64,000 nt of DNA from Scybalosoma faecavium (GTDB lineage Bacteria; Bacillota; Clostridia; Christensenellales; Christensenellaceae): positions 29,971 through 93,970 of the forward strand of contig DVKG01000011.1 in NCBI GenBank assembly GCA_018716135.1, written 5' to 3'. Positions 15,759 through 23,230 of the stretch are shown here, one piece after another. The notes beneath the pieces were generated by a model, which ran no database searches, was not told the DNA's origin, and saw nothing but the letters and a program-made list of their open reading frames with translations. A program made the translations under genes and the position numbers. Each line of letters opens with the position of its first letter. The stretch's first letter is position 1.

Positions 15759-17033
15759 ATGATAGTAGATAAAGTCAGAATAACTATAAAAGCAGGAAAC
15801 GGCGGAAACGGCGCTGTCTCCTTCCACCGCGAGAAATACGTCGCGGCGGGCGGGCCTGACGGCGGAGACGGCGGACGAGGCGGAGACGTAATATTCGTCG
15901 CCTCTGACGAAAAGCGCACTCTTATGGATTTCCGCTTTAAGACAAAGTTCTCCGCACAAAACGGCGAACAGGGTCGAAAAAACAACATGACCGGCAAGGA
16001 CGGAGCAGATCTCATCATCGAAGTCCCCGCGGGCACGGTTATCATCGACGGCGAAACAGGGCGAATAGTCGCAGATATACGCGGCGGCGTTCGTAAAACC
16101 GTATTAAAAGGAGGCCGCGGTGGCAAGGGCAACGCGCGCTTCTGCACTCCCACACGCCGCGCTCCGCGATTCGCTACCCCCGGACGCAAGACAGAGCCTC
16201 ATACCGTAATTCTTGAGCTCAAATCTATTGCGGACGTGGGTCTCGTAGGCTTCCCCAACGTTGGCAAATCCACTCTGCTTTCAGTCGTAACTGCGGCTAA
16301 ACCCAAAATAGCAGATTATCACTTCACTACATTGTCTCCCAATCTCGGCGTGGCAAGCATAGACGATACCAGCTTTATAATAGCGGATATCCCCGGGCTC
16401 ATCGAGGGCGCGAGCGAGGGCGCCGGCCTTGGGCATAACTTCCTCCGCCACGTAGAGCGAACGAGAATGCTCGTACATGTGCTGGACGCCTCCGGCATAG
16501 AAGGCCGGGATCCTATTGAGGATTATTATAAAATCCGCGCCGAGCTGGACAGCTACAACGCAGAGCTGGGCGATTGCCCCGAAATAATAGTCGCAAATAA
16601 AACAGACATAACAGGCGCCGAAGAAAACGTAAAGCGCATACGCGAAGAGTTTGAACCCAAGGGCAAGCAGGTCTTTGCAATTTCAGCAGCGACGCATAAG
16701 GATACTGATAAACTCCTCCGCGCCATAGCTGCCGTGCTGCGCGAGCTTCCGCCTGCGGAGGACATACCCTCGGAGGGCGTCATCGAGGAGTGGGAACTTT
16801 CCGGCGGCGAACTCACATTCGATATAACGCGCGGAATGGACGGCATAGTAGACGTAGACGGCACCCTCATAGACGATATATTCGAGAAAATCAACCCCGA
16901 CGACCCAGACAGCATGCGGCATTTTGAAAAACTGCTCGTAGACAAGGGCGTGATATCCGCGCTGCGCGAATTTGGCGTCAAGGACGGCGAGGACGTTCGT
17001 CTGGGCGGGGAAGAATTTACTTTCGTAGACTGA
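15759..17033 (+). CDS. obgE: GTPase Obg
   Basis: 424 residues with the three Obg parts: glycine-rich Obg fold (1-158, e.g. GGDGGRGGDVIFV), a GTPase domain with GFPNVGKST (P-loop), DIPGLIEGASEGAGLG (switch II) and NKTD, and a C-terminal OCT domain ending GGEEFTFVD. Obg binds the 50S subunit and links GTP/ppGpp level to ribosome maturation and cell-cycle events. AAAGGCGG is about 12 bases before the ATG. A TATGATATAAT promoter core lies at 15711-15721. It heads a unit with yhbY. Confidence 0.97.
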   Translation: MIVDKVRITIKAGNGGNGAVSFHREKYVAAGGPDGGDGGRGGDVIFVASDEKRTLMDFRFKTKFSAQNGEQGRKNNMTGKDGADLIIEVPAGTVIIDGETGRIVADIRGGVRKTVLKGGRGGKGNARFCTPTRRAPRFATPGRKTEPHTVILELKSIADVGLVGFPNVGKSTLLSVVTAAKPKIADYHFTTLSPNLGVASIDDTSFIIADIPGLIEGASEGAGLGHNFLRHVERTRMLVHVLDASGIEGRDPIEDYYKIRAELDSYNAELGDCPEIIVANKTDITGAEENVKRIREEFEPKGKQVFAISAATHKDTDKLLRAIAAVLRELPPAEDIPSEGVIEEWELSGGELTFDITRGMDGIVDVDGTLIDDIFEKINPDDPDSMRHFEKLLVDKGVISALREFGVKDGEDVRLGGEEFTFVD

Positions 17034-17072
17034 CGATAAAAAACAATATTCCAATGACAGAAGGGAAAGAGA

Positions 17073-17360
17073 ATGCTTAAAAGTTCACAGCGAGCAAAAC
17101 TCAGAAGCATGGCCTCTCATCTTGAGCCCATACTTCACATAGGTAAAGACGGTCTGACGCAAAACACCGCAATTCAGGCAGATCAGGCGCTGGAAGCGCG
17201 GGAGCTGATAAAGGCCACTGTACAGAAAAACTCTGACGAGGACGTCCGCGACGTCGCTCATCAGCTGGCGGAATGGGTCGGAGCAGACGTAGTCCAGGTC
17301 ATCGGGCGCAAGTTCGTACTTTACCGCGAATCCAAAGAAAATAAACGCATAGAAATATAG
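17073..17360 (+). CDS. yhbY: YhbY-type ribosome assembly RNA-binding protein
   Basis: A 95-residue CRS1/YhbY (CRM) domain protein. The conserved GKDGLTQN and the glycine-containing loop VVQVIGRKFVLYRESKENK are present; family members bind 23S rRNA precursors. Placement straight after obgE is the usual arrangement in Bacillota, supporting a ribosome-biogenesis role. Confidence 0.93.
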   Translation: MLKSSQRAKLRSMASHLEPILHIGKDGLTQNTAIQADQALEARELIKATVQKNSDEDVRDVAHQLAEWVGADVVQVIGRKFVLYRESKENKRIEI

Positions 17361-17393
17361 CGCGTTAAAACCAAATAAGGAGAAGAAACAACT

Positions 17394-17867
17394 ATGGTAG
17401 TAATAGAAATGCAGGACGGCGGCGTAATCAAGCTGGAGCTGGACGCAAAAGAAGCCCCCATCACAGTGGCTAACTTCGAAAAGCTCGTAAAAGAAGGCTT
17501 TTATGACGGTCTTATCTTCCACCGCGTAATTTCCGGCTTCATGATTCAGGGCGGTTGCCCTCTGGGAACGGGCACAGGCGGCCCCGGCTACGAGATCAAA
17601 GGCGAGTTCGCATCCAACGGCGTCCCCAACAAAATCAAGCACAACCGCGGAACTATCTCCATGGCCCGCACGCAGGTTCCCGACAGCGCAGGCTCTCAGT
17701 TCTTCATCATGCACGCCGACGCACCCTATCTCGACGGTCAGTACGCCGGCTTCGGCAAGGTGGTAGAGGGCATTGAGGTAGTGGACAAAATCGCCGCGGT
17801 CAAAACAGACTATGCCGACAAGCCCATTGAAGAACAGAAAATTAAACGTATTTACATTGAAGACTAA
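17394..17867 (+). CDS. cyclophilin-type peptidyl-prolyl cis-trans isomerase
   Basis: A 157-residue single-domain cyclophilin without a signal peptide, hence cytoplasmic. The active-site stretch FHRVISGFMIQGG contains the catalytic Arg; SQFFIM and FGKVVEG are also conserved. It speeds proline isomerisation during protein folding. AAGGAG precedes the ATG. It is 33 bases after yhbY and closes the unit with a strong terminator. Confidence 0.95.
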   Translation: MVVIEMQDGGVIKLELDAKEAPITVANFEKLVKEGFYDGLIFHRVISGFMIQGGCPLGTGTGGPGYEIKGEFASNGVPNKIKHNRGTISMARTQVPDSAGSQFFIMHADAPYLDGQYAGFGKVVEGIEVVDKIAAVKTDYADKPIEEQKIKRIYIED

Positions 17868-17882
17868 TCTCTCTAACATGCG

Positions 17883-17910
17883 TTCCGCCTCAAAAGGCGG
17901 AACTTTTTTC
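17883..17910 (+). terminator. intrinsic terminator after cyclophilin
   Basis: Perfect 8-bp stem TTCCGCCT with AGGCGGAA, 4-base loop, followed by CTTTTTTC. Confidence 0.9.
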
Positions 17911-17943
17911 TGTCCGGCTTTTTCTTATTTCGCCGTGCATATC

Positions 17944-17979
17944 AAAAACGGCATGTTCCTCCCGAGACATACCGTTTTC
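17944..17979 (-). terminator. terminator after the ABC exporter operon
   Basis: On the minus strand AAAACGGTATGT pairs with ACATGCCGTTTT (one mismatch) and the stem ends in a T-run. It lies about 40 bases past the permease stop. Confidence 0.65.
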
Positions 17980-18018
17980 ATATTGGAGACTGATCCTATG
18001 TTATCTGTTTTTCTCATC

Positions 18019-21000
18019 TCACTCTCTGTCTTTCAAGACGTCTGCCGGAGAGAGCTTCTTCAGCCTGCGCATTAGAACTGTCTGTATCAGCAGATAGCAA
18101 GCCAAAATTCCGATATACACTATCGCATACAGCGCCGGAGGCCATGTCAGGTCTATGCCGCACGCTACATTCGCCACAAAATTTGGGTATACTGCGTCCA
18201 TTATAAGCTTGGCTATCGGAATTAGAATTAACGCTCCCAGAGCTACCATCAGAAAATTCCCATCCAGATACAGCTTTCTAACCTCTCTGTTTCTGTATCC
18301 GAAGATTTTCATAAGCGAAATATTCTGCGCAGATTTATCTATCATCACTTTTATCATCTGATACATAACTATCAAAAATATAATTATCGCCGCTCCCGTC
18401 ATCATGACTATCATAGACGCCATAATATTTATAAAAACATCTGCGCTCTTTTCTACGTCGTCCTTTGTCGAGACGCTGTAGAGGCGGCCTGCGTCTACAT
18501 CAAGCGCCCTGTCGGAATAGACAACATTGTAATAATCGTCCTCCCGGTCGAAAAGCTCTCTCATGCTGTCTATATCCATAAAGCATGTCAGGCCTACAGA
18601 ATACGGCACTATTTCTTTGACCGTAAAGCCGTAGACTTTTTCATTCACCTCATCCTGCATTATCAACTCGTCGCCTTCTTCGAGTCCGTATTTCACAGCC
18701 ACCGATGAAGATATGCTTATCTCGCTCTTACGGCCGCTGGAAATACTCGGGAAGAAAGGATTGTCCTCGTCTACACCTATAATACTTATCTCCATATCAT
18801 ATCCCATCACTTCCTTCTTCAGACCTTCTATATAAGCGGCGTGGCCTCCCTCCGGCGCTTTTTTCTCCGGATATTTGTATTGATACATATATGTATACTT
18901 TGTATCTTCTATGTTTTGCACTTTAACATTCTGGCAAAGCACATAGCAATTCAACCCCAGCACAAGCACAAGCAGCGAGACGAACATCCCCGCCATCACG
19001 GCAAAACAACTGCGTTTTTCTCTCAGGAACTGCCTGACCTGGAATGCTCTGGCGAAATTCAGCTTTTTGAGCTGTACTCTGCTCACTTTTTTTGCAGCTT
19101 CCTCTTTTTTCAGCAAAGATAGAGCCGTCCTGCTCAGCCTTTTGCGAATCACAATGCGATTTACGATAAACGCCGCCGCTCCGGGCATGACGAGACCGTA
19201 CACCAGCAGATATGCGCTGTAGTGTATTTCTATCTCAGGTATTGAAAAATATCCGTAAGAATCTGCCGACATCATGGATATTCCCGCGTCTGAGAATCCC
19301 AGCAGAGCGCCGACAGCGCCGCCGGCAAAGCACAGAATCACAGGCAGTATTGTATAATGAAGCATAAGCTGCTTTTTGTTCAGTCCGAGAGCGTACAGCG
19401 TGCCTATCATAGCGCTTTCTTTCTCTATCGAATGAACTACAAATACGGAAATTACATATGCTATAAGCACGAGTAAAATAACACCCGCAAGCATTCCAAT
19501 GCTTATGTTCATCTCTACGTCGCCGTTAGCCGCCTTGATTCTGGGGTTGTCAGCCGCCGGTACAAAATCCGTCAGATTTTCTATCTCCAGCGGAAAATAC
19601 TCGTCCAACATATCCTGAGTCTCAGTCTGGAGCTCTTTTATTCCGTCATCAAATTCCTTCCCGCTGTCGCTCAGCTCTGATGTGCCTGATTTTAGACTAT
19701 TTGCTCCCTTTTTTATCTTATCATATCCTTCGAATATCTGGCTGACGCCTTCGGTATAATCAGCTACACCTTTATTCAGAGTTTCGTATTCACTTCTCAA
19801 AGTCCCGATTGCAGCGCCGAATTGCTCCAGACCATCGCTCAATTGGCTAAACGCCGCCGGCAAAGATGCAATTGCCTCGTCGAACTTTTTAAAATTAGAG
19901 CGTATCGTGCCTGCTCCGTCCGACGCATTTCCTATCTGCGAGTTCACCTCGTCCAGATAGCTCTTAGCCGCTCCCATTATAACCTGAGCATCCGCCGAGA
20001 GATTTGAAGAGTCCATGCCATATTGGCTCAGCGACGAGTTTACTATAGACTCAAAGCTGCTGTATTTTACCTGATTCTCCAGCTCGTCCATCCCGTCTTC
20101 AAGCTCTTGCAGCGCAGAGAGGAGCTGAGATGAGGATTCTTTCAATTCAGATAGGGAATCAGAAGAGAAGGCAAGCTTCCCGCTGTTGCTCTCCAGTTCT
20201 TTTAAGGCTTTAAGCACCTCGGATGAACCTTTTGTCAGATTGCCCGATTCGCTGTCCAGCTTTGAAAGACCATCGTACACCTGTTTTATTCCACTGTTGA
20301 GCTTTTTCGCACCGTCGTCCAATTCATCGAAGGCGTCCACAAGCTCCTGCGAGCCGTCTACCAGCTCTTGTATGCCGTCTGTAATGTCGTCTCTATCCTG
20401 AGTTTCTTCCTTCAGCATATCTTGAAAATACTGATCTTCCACTTCTTTAGTGCTTATTTTATTCTCAAGAAGATAATCCTTTAGCTCATTTCCGGACGCA
20501 TTCTCCCCCAGAAGATAGCTGTAACGCACTTCTTCAGCATGAGACGCCTTCCCGCTCTCGGCGAGAGCATTATACGCGTTAGCCGTGACAAACCCCGTTC
20601 CAAACGCATTCCCATCCGCAGACATATCCGACATATTCTGCAGGCAGAGATCGTAATCCGCACTCGTGCATATCCCGCATACAGTAAAATCTTTGCCTCC
20701 GACCGAGATAACACTCCCCACTCCCAGACTATGCGCAGCCGCGTACAGCCGCTCTATCGCTATTTCGTCATCCTGCTCAGGAGCACGGCCTTCGCTGAGA
20801 TTTATTATATTTATTTTCTCGCGAATCTTCATGAGCCGCAGTGTAGATTCATCGTTTAGCCTAAAATCCACATACGGCTGCTCTTCGAGTGTAATTCCCA
20901 TATCCTCTATTTCTTTGAAGACACTGTCCGTCAGGGGGATATAGACTCCAAACTGTCCATCTTCAAGCAAGTTAGCCTCCGCTCTTTCGTCCACAGTGCT

Positions 21001-21135
21001 TATTACACTTTCAGCAGAAGCCACAATGCTTATAACTATGAACATACACAGCACAATAAGCAGAAACAGCGCTGAATACCTAAACGCATTAGACCGCAAA
21101 TCTCTCAGCGTGCGGCGAAGCAGCAATCTTTGCAT
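18019..21135 (-). CDS. ABC exporter permease with FtsX domains and a large extracytoplasmic coiled coil
   Basis: 1038 residues. One membrane helix near the N-terminus (about 20-40), then an extracytoplasmic part. This includes a long region around residues 240-500 dominated by repeated LxxGxxxL-type heptads (QELVDGSQELVDAFDELDDG, KLNSGIKQVYDG), as in YhgE/Pip-like proteins. Two FtsX permease domains follow, each with several helices (around 540-640 and 900-1030). This is a two-FtsX permease of the MacB/BceB-like superfamily that works with the adjacent ATPase, 13 bases upstream. The shared operator with the NRPS operon makes it a candidate exporter of that product. It could instead be a cell-envelope or peptide-resistance transporter. 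Confidence 0.85.
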   Translation of the reverse strand: MQRLLLRRTLRDLRSNAFRYSALFLLIVLCMFIVISIVASAESVISTVDERAEANLLEDGQFGVYIPLTDSVFKEIEDMGITLEEQPYVDFRLNDESTLRLMKIREKINIINLSEGRAPEQDDEIAIERLYAAAHSLGVGSVISVGGKDFTVCGICTSADYDLCLQNMSDMSADGNAFGTGFVTANAYNALAESGKASHAEEVRYSYLLGENASGNELKDYLLENKISTKEVEDQYFQDMLKEETQDRDDITDGIQELVDGSQELVDAFDELDDGAKKLNSGIKQVYDGLSKLDSESGNLTKGSSEVLKALKELESNSGKLAFSSDSLSELKESSSQLLSALQELEDGMDELENQVKYSSFESIVNSSLSQYGMDSSNLSADAQVIMGAAKSYLDEVNSQIGNASDGAGTIRSNFKKFDEAIASLPAAFSQLSDGLEQFGAAIGTLRSEYETLNKGVADYTEGVSQIFEGYDKIKKGANSLKSGTSELSDSGKEFDDGIKELQTETQDMLDEYFPLEIENLTDFVPAADNPRIKAANGDVEMNISIGMLAGVILLVLIAYVISVFVVHSIEKESAMIGTLYALGLNKKQLMLHYTILPVILCFAGGAVGALLGFSDAGISMMSADSYGYFSIPEIEIHYSAYLLVYGLVMPGAAAFIVNRIVIRKRLSRTALSLLKKEEAAKKVSRVQLKKLNFARAFQVRQFLREKRSCFAVMAGMFVSLLVLVLGLNCYVLCQNVKVQNIEDTKYTYMYQYKYPEKKAPEGGHAAYIEGLKKEVMGYDMEISIIGVDEDNPFFPSISSGRKSEISISSSVAVKYGLEEGDELIMQDEVNEKVYGFTVKEIVPYSVGLTCFMDIDSMRELFDREDDYYNVVYSDRALDVDAGRLYSVSTKDDVEKSADVFINIMASMIVMMTGAAIIIFLIVMYQMIKVMIDKSAQNISLMKIFGYRNREVRKLYLDGNFLMVALGALILIPIAKLIMDAVYPNFVANVACGIDLTWPPALYAIVYIGILACYLLIQTVLMRRLKKLSPADVLKDRE

Positions 21136-21148
21136 ATCCTCGCCTCCT

Positions 21149-21847
21149 TCACCATTCTATCTGCGCCGCAGGAACAAGCGACTCGTTCTGATACTCTCGG
21201 AATATCCGCCCGTCTCGTATTTGTATCACTTTATGCACCATCTCGCTTATCGCTTCGTTATGCGTTACTATAAGCATCGTAGTTTTATACGTTTTGTTCA
21301 CTTTTTCCAGCAGCACCAGTATTTCCTTAGCGGTTTTTGAATCCAACGCGCCCGTCGGCTCGTCGCAGAGCAAGAGTCTTGGATTTTTTACAAGCGCTCT
21401 GGCTATCGCGCATCTCTGCTGCTGTCCGCCGGAAAGCTGAGGAGGAAATTTAGATTGGTATTCCGTCAGCCCCAGCACCTCCAGCAGCTCCTCCACACTA
21501 AGCGGATCATCCGAAAGATACTTGCATACTTCTATGTTCTCCCTTACTGTCAGATTGGGTATCAAGTTATAAAATTGAAATATAAAACCCAGCGTATCTC
21601 TTCGATAATCTGTCAGCTCATCTTGTTTCAATCTCGTTATGTCCTTGCCGCCTATCTTTATATGACCGCTGTCCACCGTCGTCAGACCGCCTATCGCGTT
21701 AAGAAAAGTGGATTTCCCCGAGCCGGACGGCCCTAATATTACGCACATCTCGCCCTCATCGACCTGAGTGCTTATGCCGTTCAGCACTTGCACAGCAGCG
21801 CCGCCCTCGCCGTAGCTCTTTTTTATGCGGTCAACCTCTATATACAT
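21149..21847 (-). CDS. ABC exporter ATP-binding protein (MacB/LolD type)
   Basis: 232 residues with intact Walker A (GPSGSGKST), Q-loop, signature LSGGQQQR, Walker B LLLCDEPTGALD and the switch His in VTHNEAIS. It is the LolD/MacB/BceA kind that energises FtsX-type permeases, matching the permease immediately downstream. GGAGG precedes the ATG. An ATAAC-ATC-GTTAT inverted repeat lies at 21872-21884, just upstream of the start, implying control by the TetR regulator encoded next door. Confidence 0.95.
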   Translation of the reverse strand: MYIEVDRIKKSYGEGGAAVQVLNGISTQVDEGEMCVILGPSGSGKSTFLNAIGGLTTVDSGHIKIGGKDITRLKQDELTDYRRDTLGFIFQFYNLIPNLTVRENIEVCKYLSDDPLSVEELLEVLGLTEYQSKFPPQLSGGQQQRCAIARALVKNPRLLLCDEPTGALDSKTAKEILVLLEKVNKTYKTTMLIVTHNEAISEMVHKVIQIRDGRIFREYQNESLVPAAQIEW

Positions 21848-21871
21848 GAAAGTTTTACCTCCATTAAATAA

Positions 21872-21884
21872 ATAACATCGTTAT
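21872..21884. promoter_or_regulatory. TetR operator copy 1, before the ABC exporter
   Basis: Inverted repeat ATAAC-ATC-GTTAT. A TAGAAT -10-like element lies immediately upstream in the minus-strand reading. The same repeat occurs at the tetR promoter and in front of the NRPS operon. Confidence 0.65.
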
Positions 21885-21935
21885 GTCGATTCTAACATAA
21901 ATTATCTGCATAATCCCAATTTCAAATATGTAATA

Positions 21936-22574
21936 TCAGACCTTTTCTAGGCCCTCGACAACTGAAAAAAACCCGCCGCGCATAAATCTTATCATCACTT
22001 TTAACTGTTCGTTCGCCTGCGCTTCGTCCACGCTATGCTCAAGAATCTGCGTCACCGAATCAATCTGCAAATGCGAAAACCAATGAATAGATCTTTCATT
22101 AAACGCGGAAGCGGCTAAAAAATCCGGATAAAGTTTATAAATGAGTTTTTTCGTTTCATCGTCTATCAGAGCAGCAAGCTCGTCAAAAAAATCCCTTACA
22201 GCCTCATGATCTCTATTTTGAAAAATTATATTGCATATTCTGCGTTTTTTAAAATAAATCCCGACTATAGCCTCCGCCGCTCGGAAATCCTCATCTTCGC
22301 TTTCGGAAGCATTCAGCTGAGACAGCATACTTTCCTCCATGTAATGCTGATTTACCAAATCCCGAACTGCCTCAGTCACAGGACTTATCACACTTCGGAA
22401 CAGATCGTCCTTATCTTTGAATAGAAAATAGAGCGCCCCTGTCGTTACTTCCGCTTCTTTGCAGATTTGCCTAAGAGAAGCGCCTTTAAATCCATGTAAG
22501 GCAAACTCAGACTCAGCCGAATGGACGAGCCTTGCTTTCGTCTCTTCTGTTATAGTATCTGATTTCCTAGTCAT
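21936..22574 (-). CDS. TetR-family transcriptional regulator
   Basis: A 212-residue TetR-type repressor. The N-terminal HTH reads FALHGFKGASLRQICKEAEVTTGALYFLFKDKDDLF, with the family's typical turn and recognition helix. The C-terminal ligand-binding part is unassigned. A TTG start at 22592 would lie on the operator without a ribosome site, so ATG 22574 is preferred. Its own promoter carries an operator (22594-22610), indicating autoregulation. Copies at the ABC exporter and the NRPS leader suggest it controls these too. A plausible inducer would be the NRPS product or a related compound; that is inference. Confidence 0.88.
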   Translation of the reverse strand: MTRKSDTITEETKARLVHSAESEFALHGFKGASLRQICKEAEVTTGALYFLFKDKDDLFRSVISPVTEAVRDLVNQHYMEESMLSQLNASESEDEDFRAAEAIVGIYFKKRRICNIIFQNRDHEAVRDFFDELAALIDDETKKLIYKLYPDFLAASAFNERSIHWFSHLQIDSVTQILEHSVDEAQANEQLKVMIRFMRGGFFSVVEGLEKV

Positions 22575-22593
22575 AAACGATATCACTTTCAAA

Positions 22594-22635
22594 AAATAAC
22601 AGCGTTATTTTAACATGTGAAATTTATCTTGTCAA
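22594..22635 (-). promoter_or_regulatory. tetR promoter with overlapping operator (copy 2)
   Basis: Minus strand: consensus TTGACA (22635-22630), 17-base spacer, TAAAAT (22612-22607) with an upstream TG. The inverted repeat AAATAAC-AGC-GTTATTT (22594-22610) overlaps the -10, the classic layout for autorepression. Confidence 0.75.
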
Positions 22636-22719
22636 TACATGCGTTCACAAATACACCGAATTTTAAAGTTATTATTACAAAAACAAAACCTGCAAAAGAT
22701 AAATATATCTCAATAATCC

Positions 22720-22748
22720 TTGACACATTCGTTTCGATATGATATTAT
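22720..22748 (+). promoter_or_regulatory. NRPS operon promoter
   Basis: TTGACA (22720-22725), 17-base spacer, TATTAT (22743-22748), reading towards the NRPS genes. It implies a long leader of about 480 bases containing the third operator copy and tandem repeats. A weaker alternative, TTGCTT (22818-22823) with TTTAAA 17 bases on, would have the operator inside its spacer. Confidence 0.6.
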
Positions 22749-22822
22749 GCACTCAATTAGGTAGGATATATAAAAATTGTTTCTACGCTATGTAATATTA
22801 TATATAGGCGTTCGCATTTGCT

Positions 22823-22847
22823 TTTTAAATAACATCGTTATTTAAAA
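22823..22847. promoter_or_regulatory. TetR operator copy 3, NRPS leader
   Basis: The most perfect of the three: 11-bp arms TTTTAAATAAC and GTTATTTAAAA around a 3-base centre ATC. Arms and centre match those at the tetR and ABC promoters. It lies about 70 bases downstream of the predicted start from 22720-22748, or within the spacer of the alternative promoter. Confidence 0.65.
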
Positions 22848-22943
22848 TCGCCTTTCAGACCGTGCACCATGCGGCTTCATTTTTCTCTGTCAGAACTGCA
22901 AGCATGGTTTTTTTAACAACTCTGGTTGCACTTGACTAACTTT

Positions 22944-22955
22944 TGTTAATTAACA
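22944..22955. promoter_or_regulatory. 12-bp palindrome in NRPS leader
   Basis: Perfect palindrome TGTTAATTAACA, flanked by two direct ACTAAC hexamers (22935-22940 and 22955-22960). It could bind a second regulator. It does not match a Fur or DtxR box convincingly. Confidence 0.3.
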
Positions 22956-22981
22956 CTAACGAAGGTTATCAATATATTAAA

Positions 22982-23067
22982 TTAGGGGCATCGCCCCGTC
23001 ATGCAGGAAGTGAATGAGGGACGAAGCCTCTTAAGCCTACAGCGGTCTGTTCCATCTGTTCACGGTT
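22982..23067 (+). repeat. leader tandem repeat, unit A (shortened)
   Basis: Begins with the hairpin GGGGCATCGCCCC, followed by AAGTGAA, GCGAAGCCTCTTA-like and AGCGG segments, and ends CATCTGTTCACGGTT. It parallels unit B but lacks B's two internal GC-rich hairpins. Confidence 0.6.
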
Positions 23068-23070
23068 CAA

Positions 23071-23205
23071 TAAGGGGCACCGCCCCGTCATTCAACAAGT
23101 GAACAAGGGGCGAAGCCTCTTAGGGCTTCAGCGGCGGATTGCACCGCCGCTGAAGACTTAGATGGAACCCGCCGCCTATAGAGGCGGGGACATCTGTTCA
23201 CGGTT
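23071..23205 (+). repeat. leader tandem repeat, unit B (full)
   Basis: Same order of blocks as unit A: GGGGCACCGCCCC, CGAAGCCTCTTA, AGCGG and CATCTGTTCACGGTT. It has an extra segment holding a perfect 11-bp stem (TTCAGCGGCGG with CCGCCGCTGAA, 23127-23154) and a CCCGCC/GGCGGG stem (23168-23188). The unit ends about 20 bases before the first NRPS ribosome site. Confidence 0.6.
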
Positions 23206-23230
23206 ATAACAGCTATACACTAAGGAGAAA

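Noticed and set aside
22935..22960. Iron-responsive (Fur or DtxR) box in the NRPS leader
   Set aside because: The 12-bp palindrome does not match either consensus closely enough to name the regulator.
22981..23210. CRISPR-like array in the NRPS leader
   Set aside because: Only two imperfect copies of unequal length with internal hairpins and no spacers; better described as a tandem duplication.
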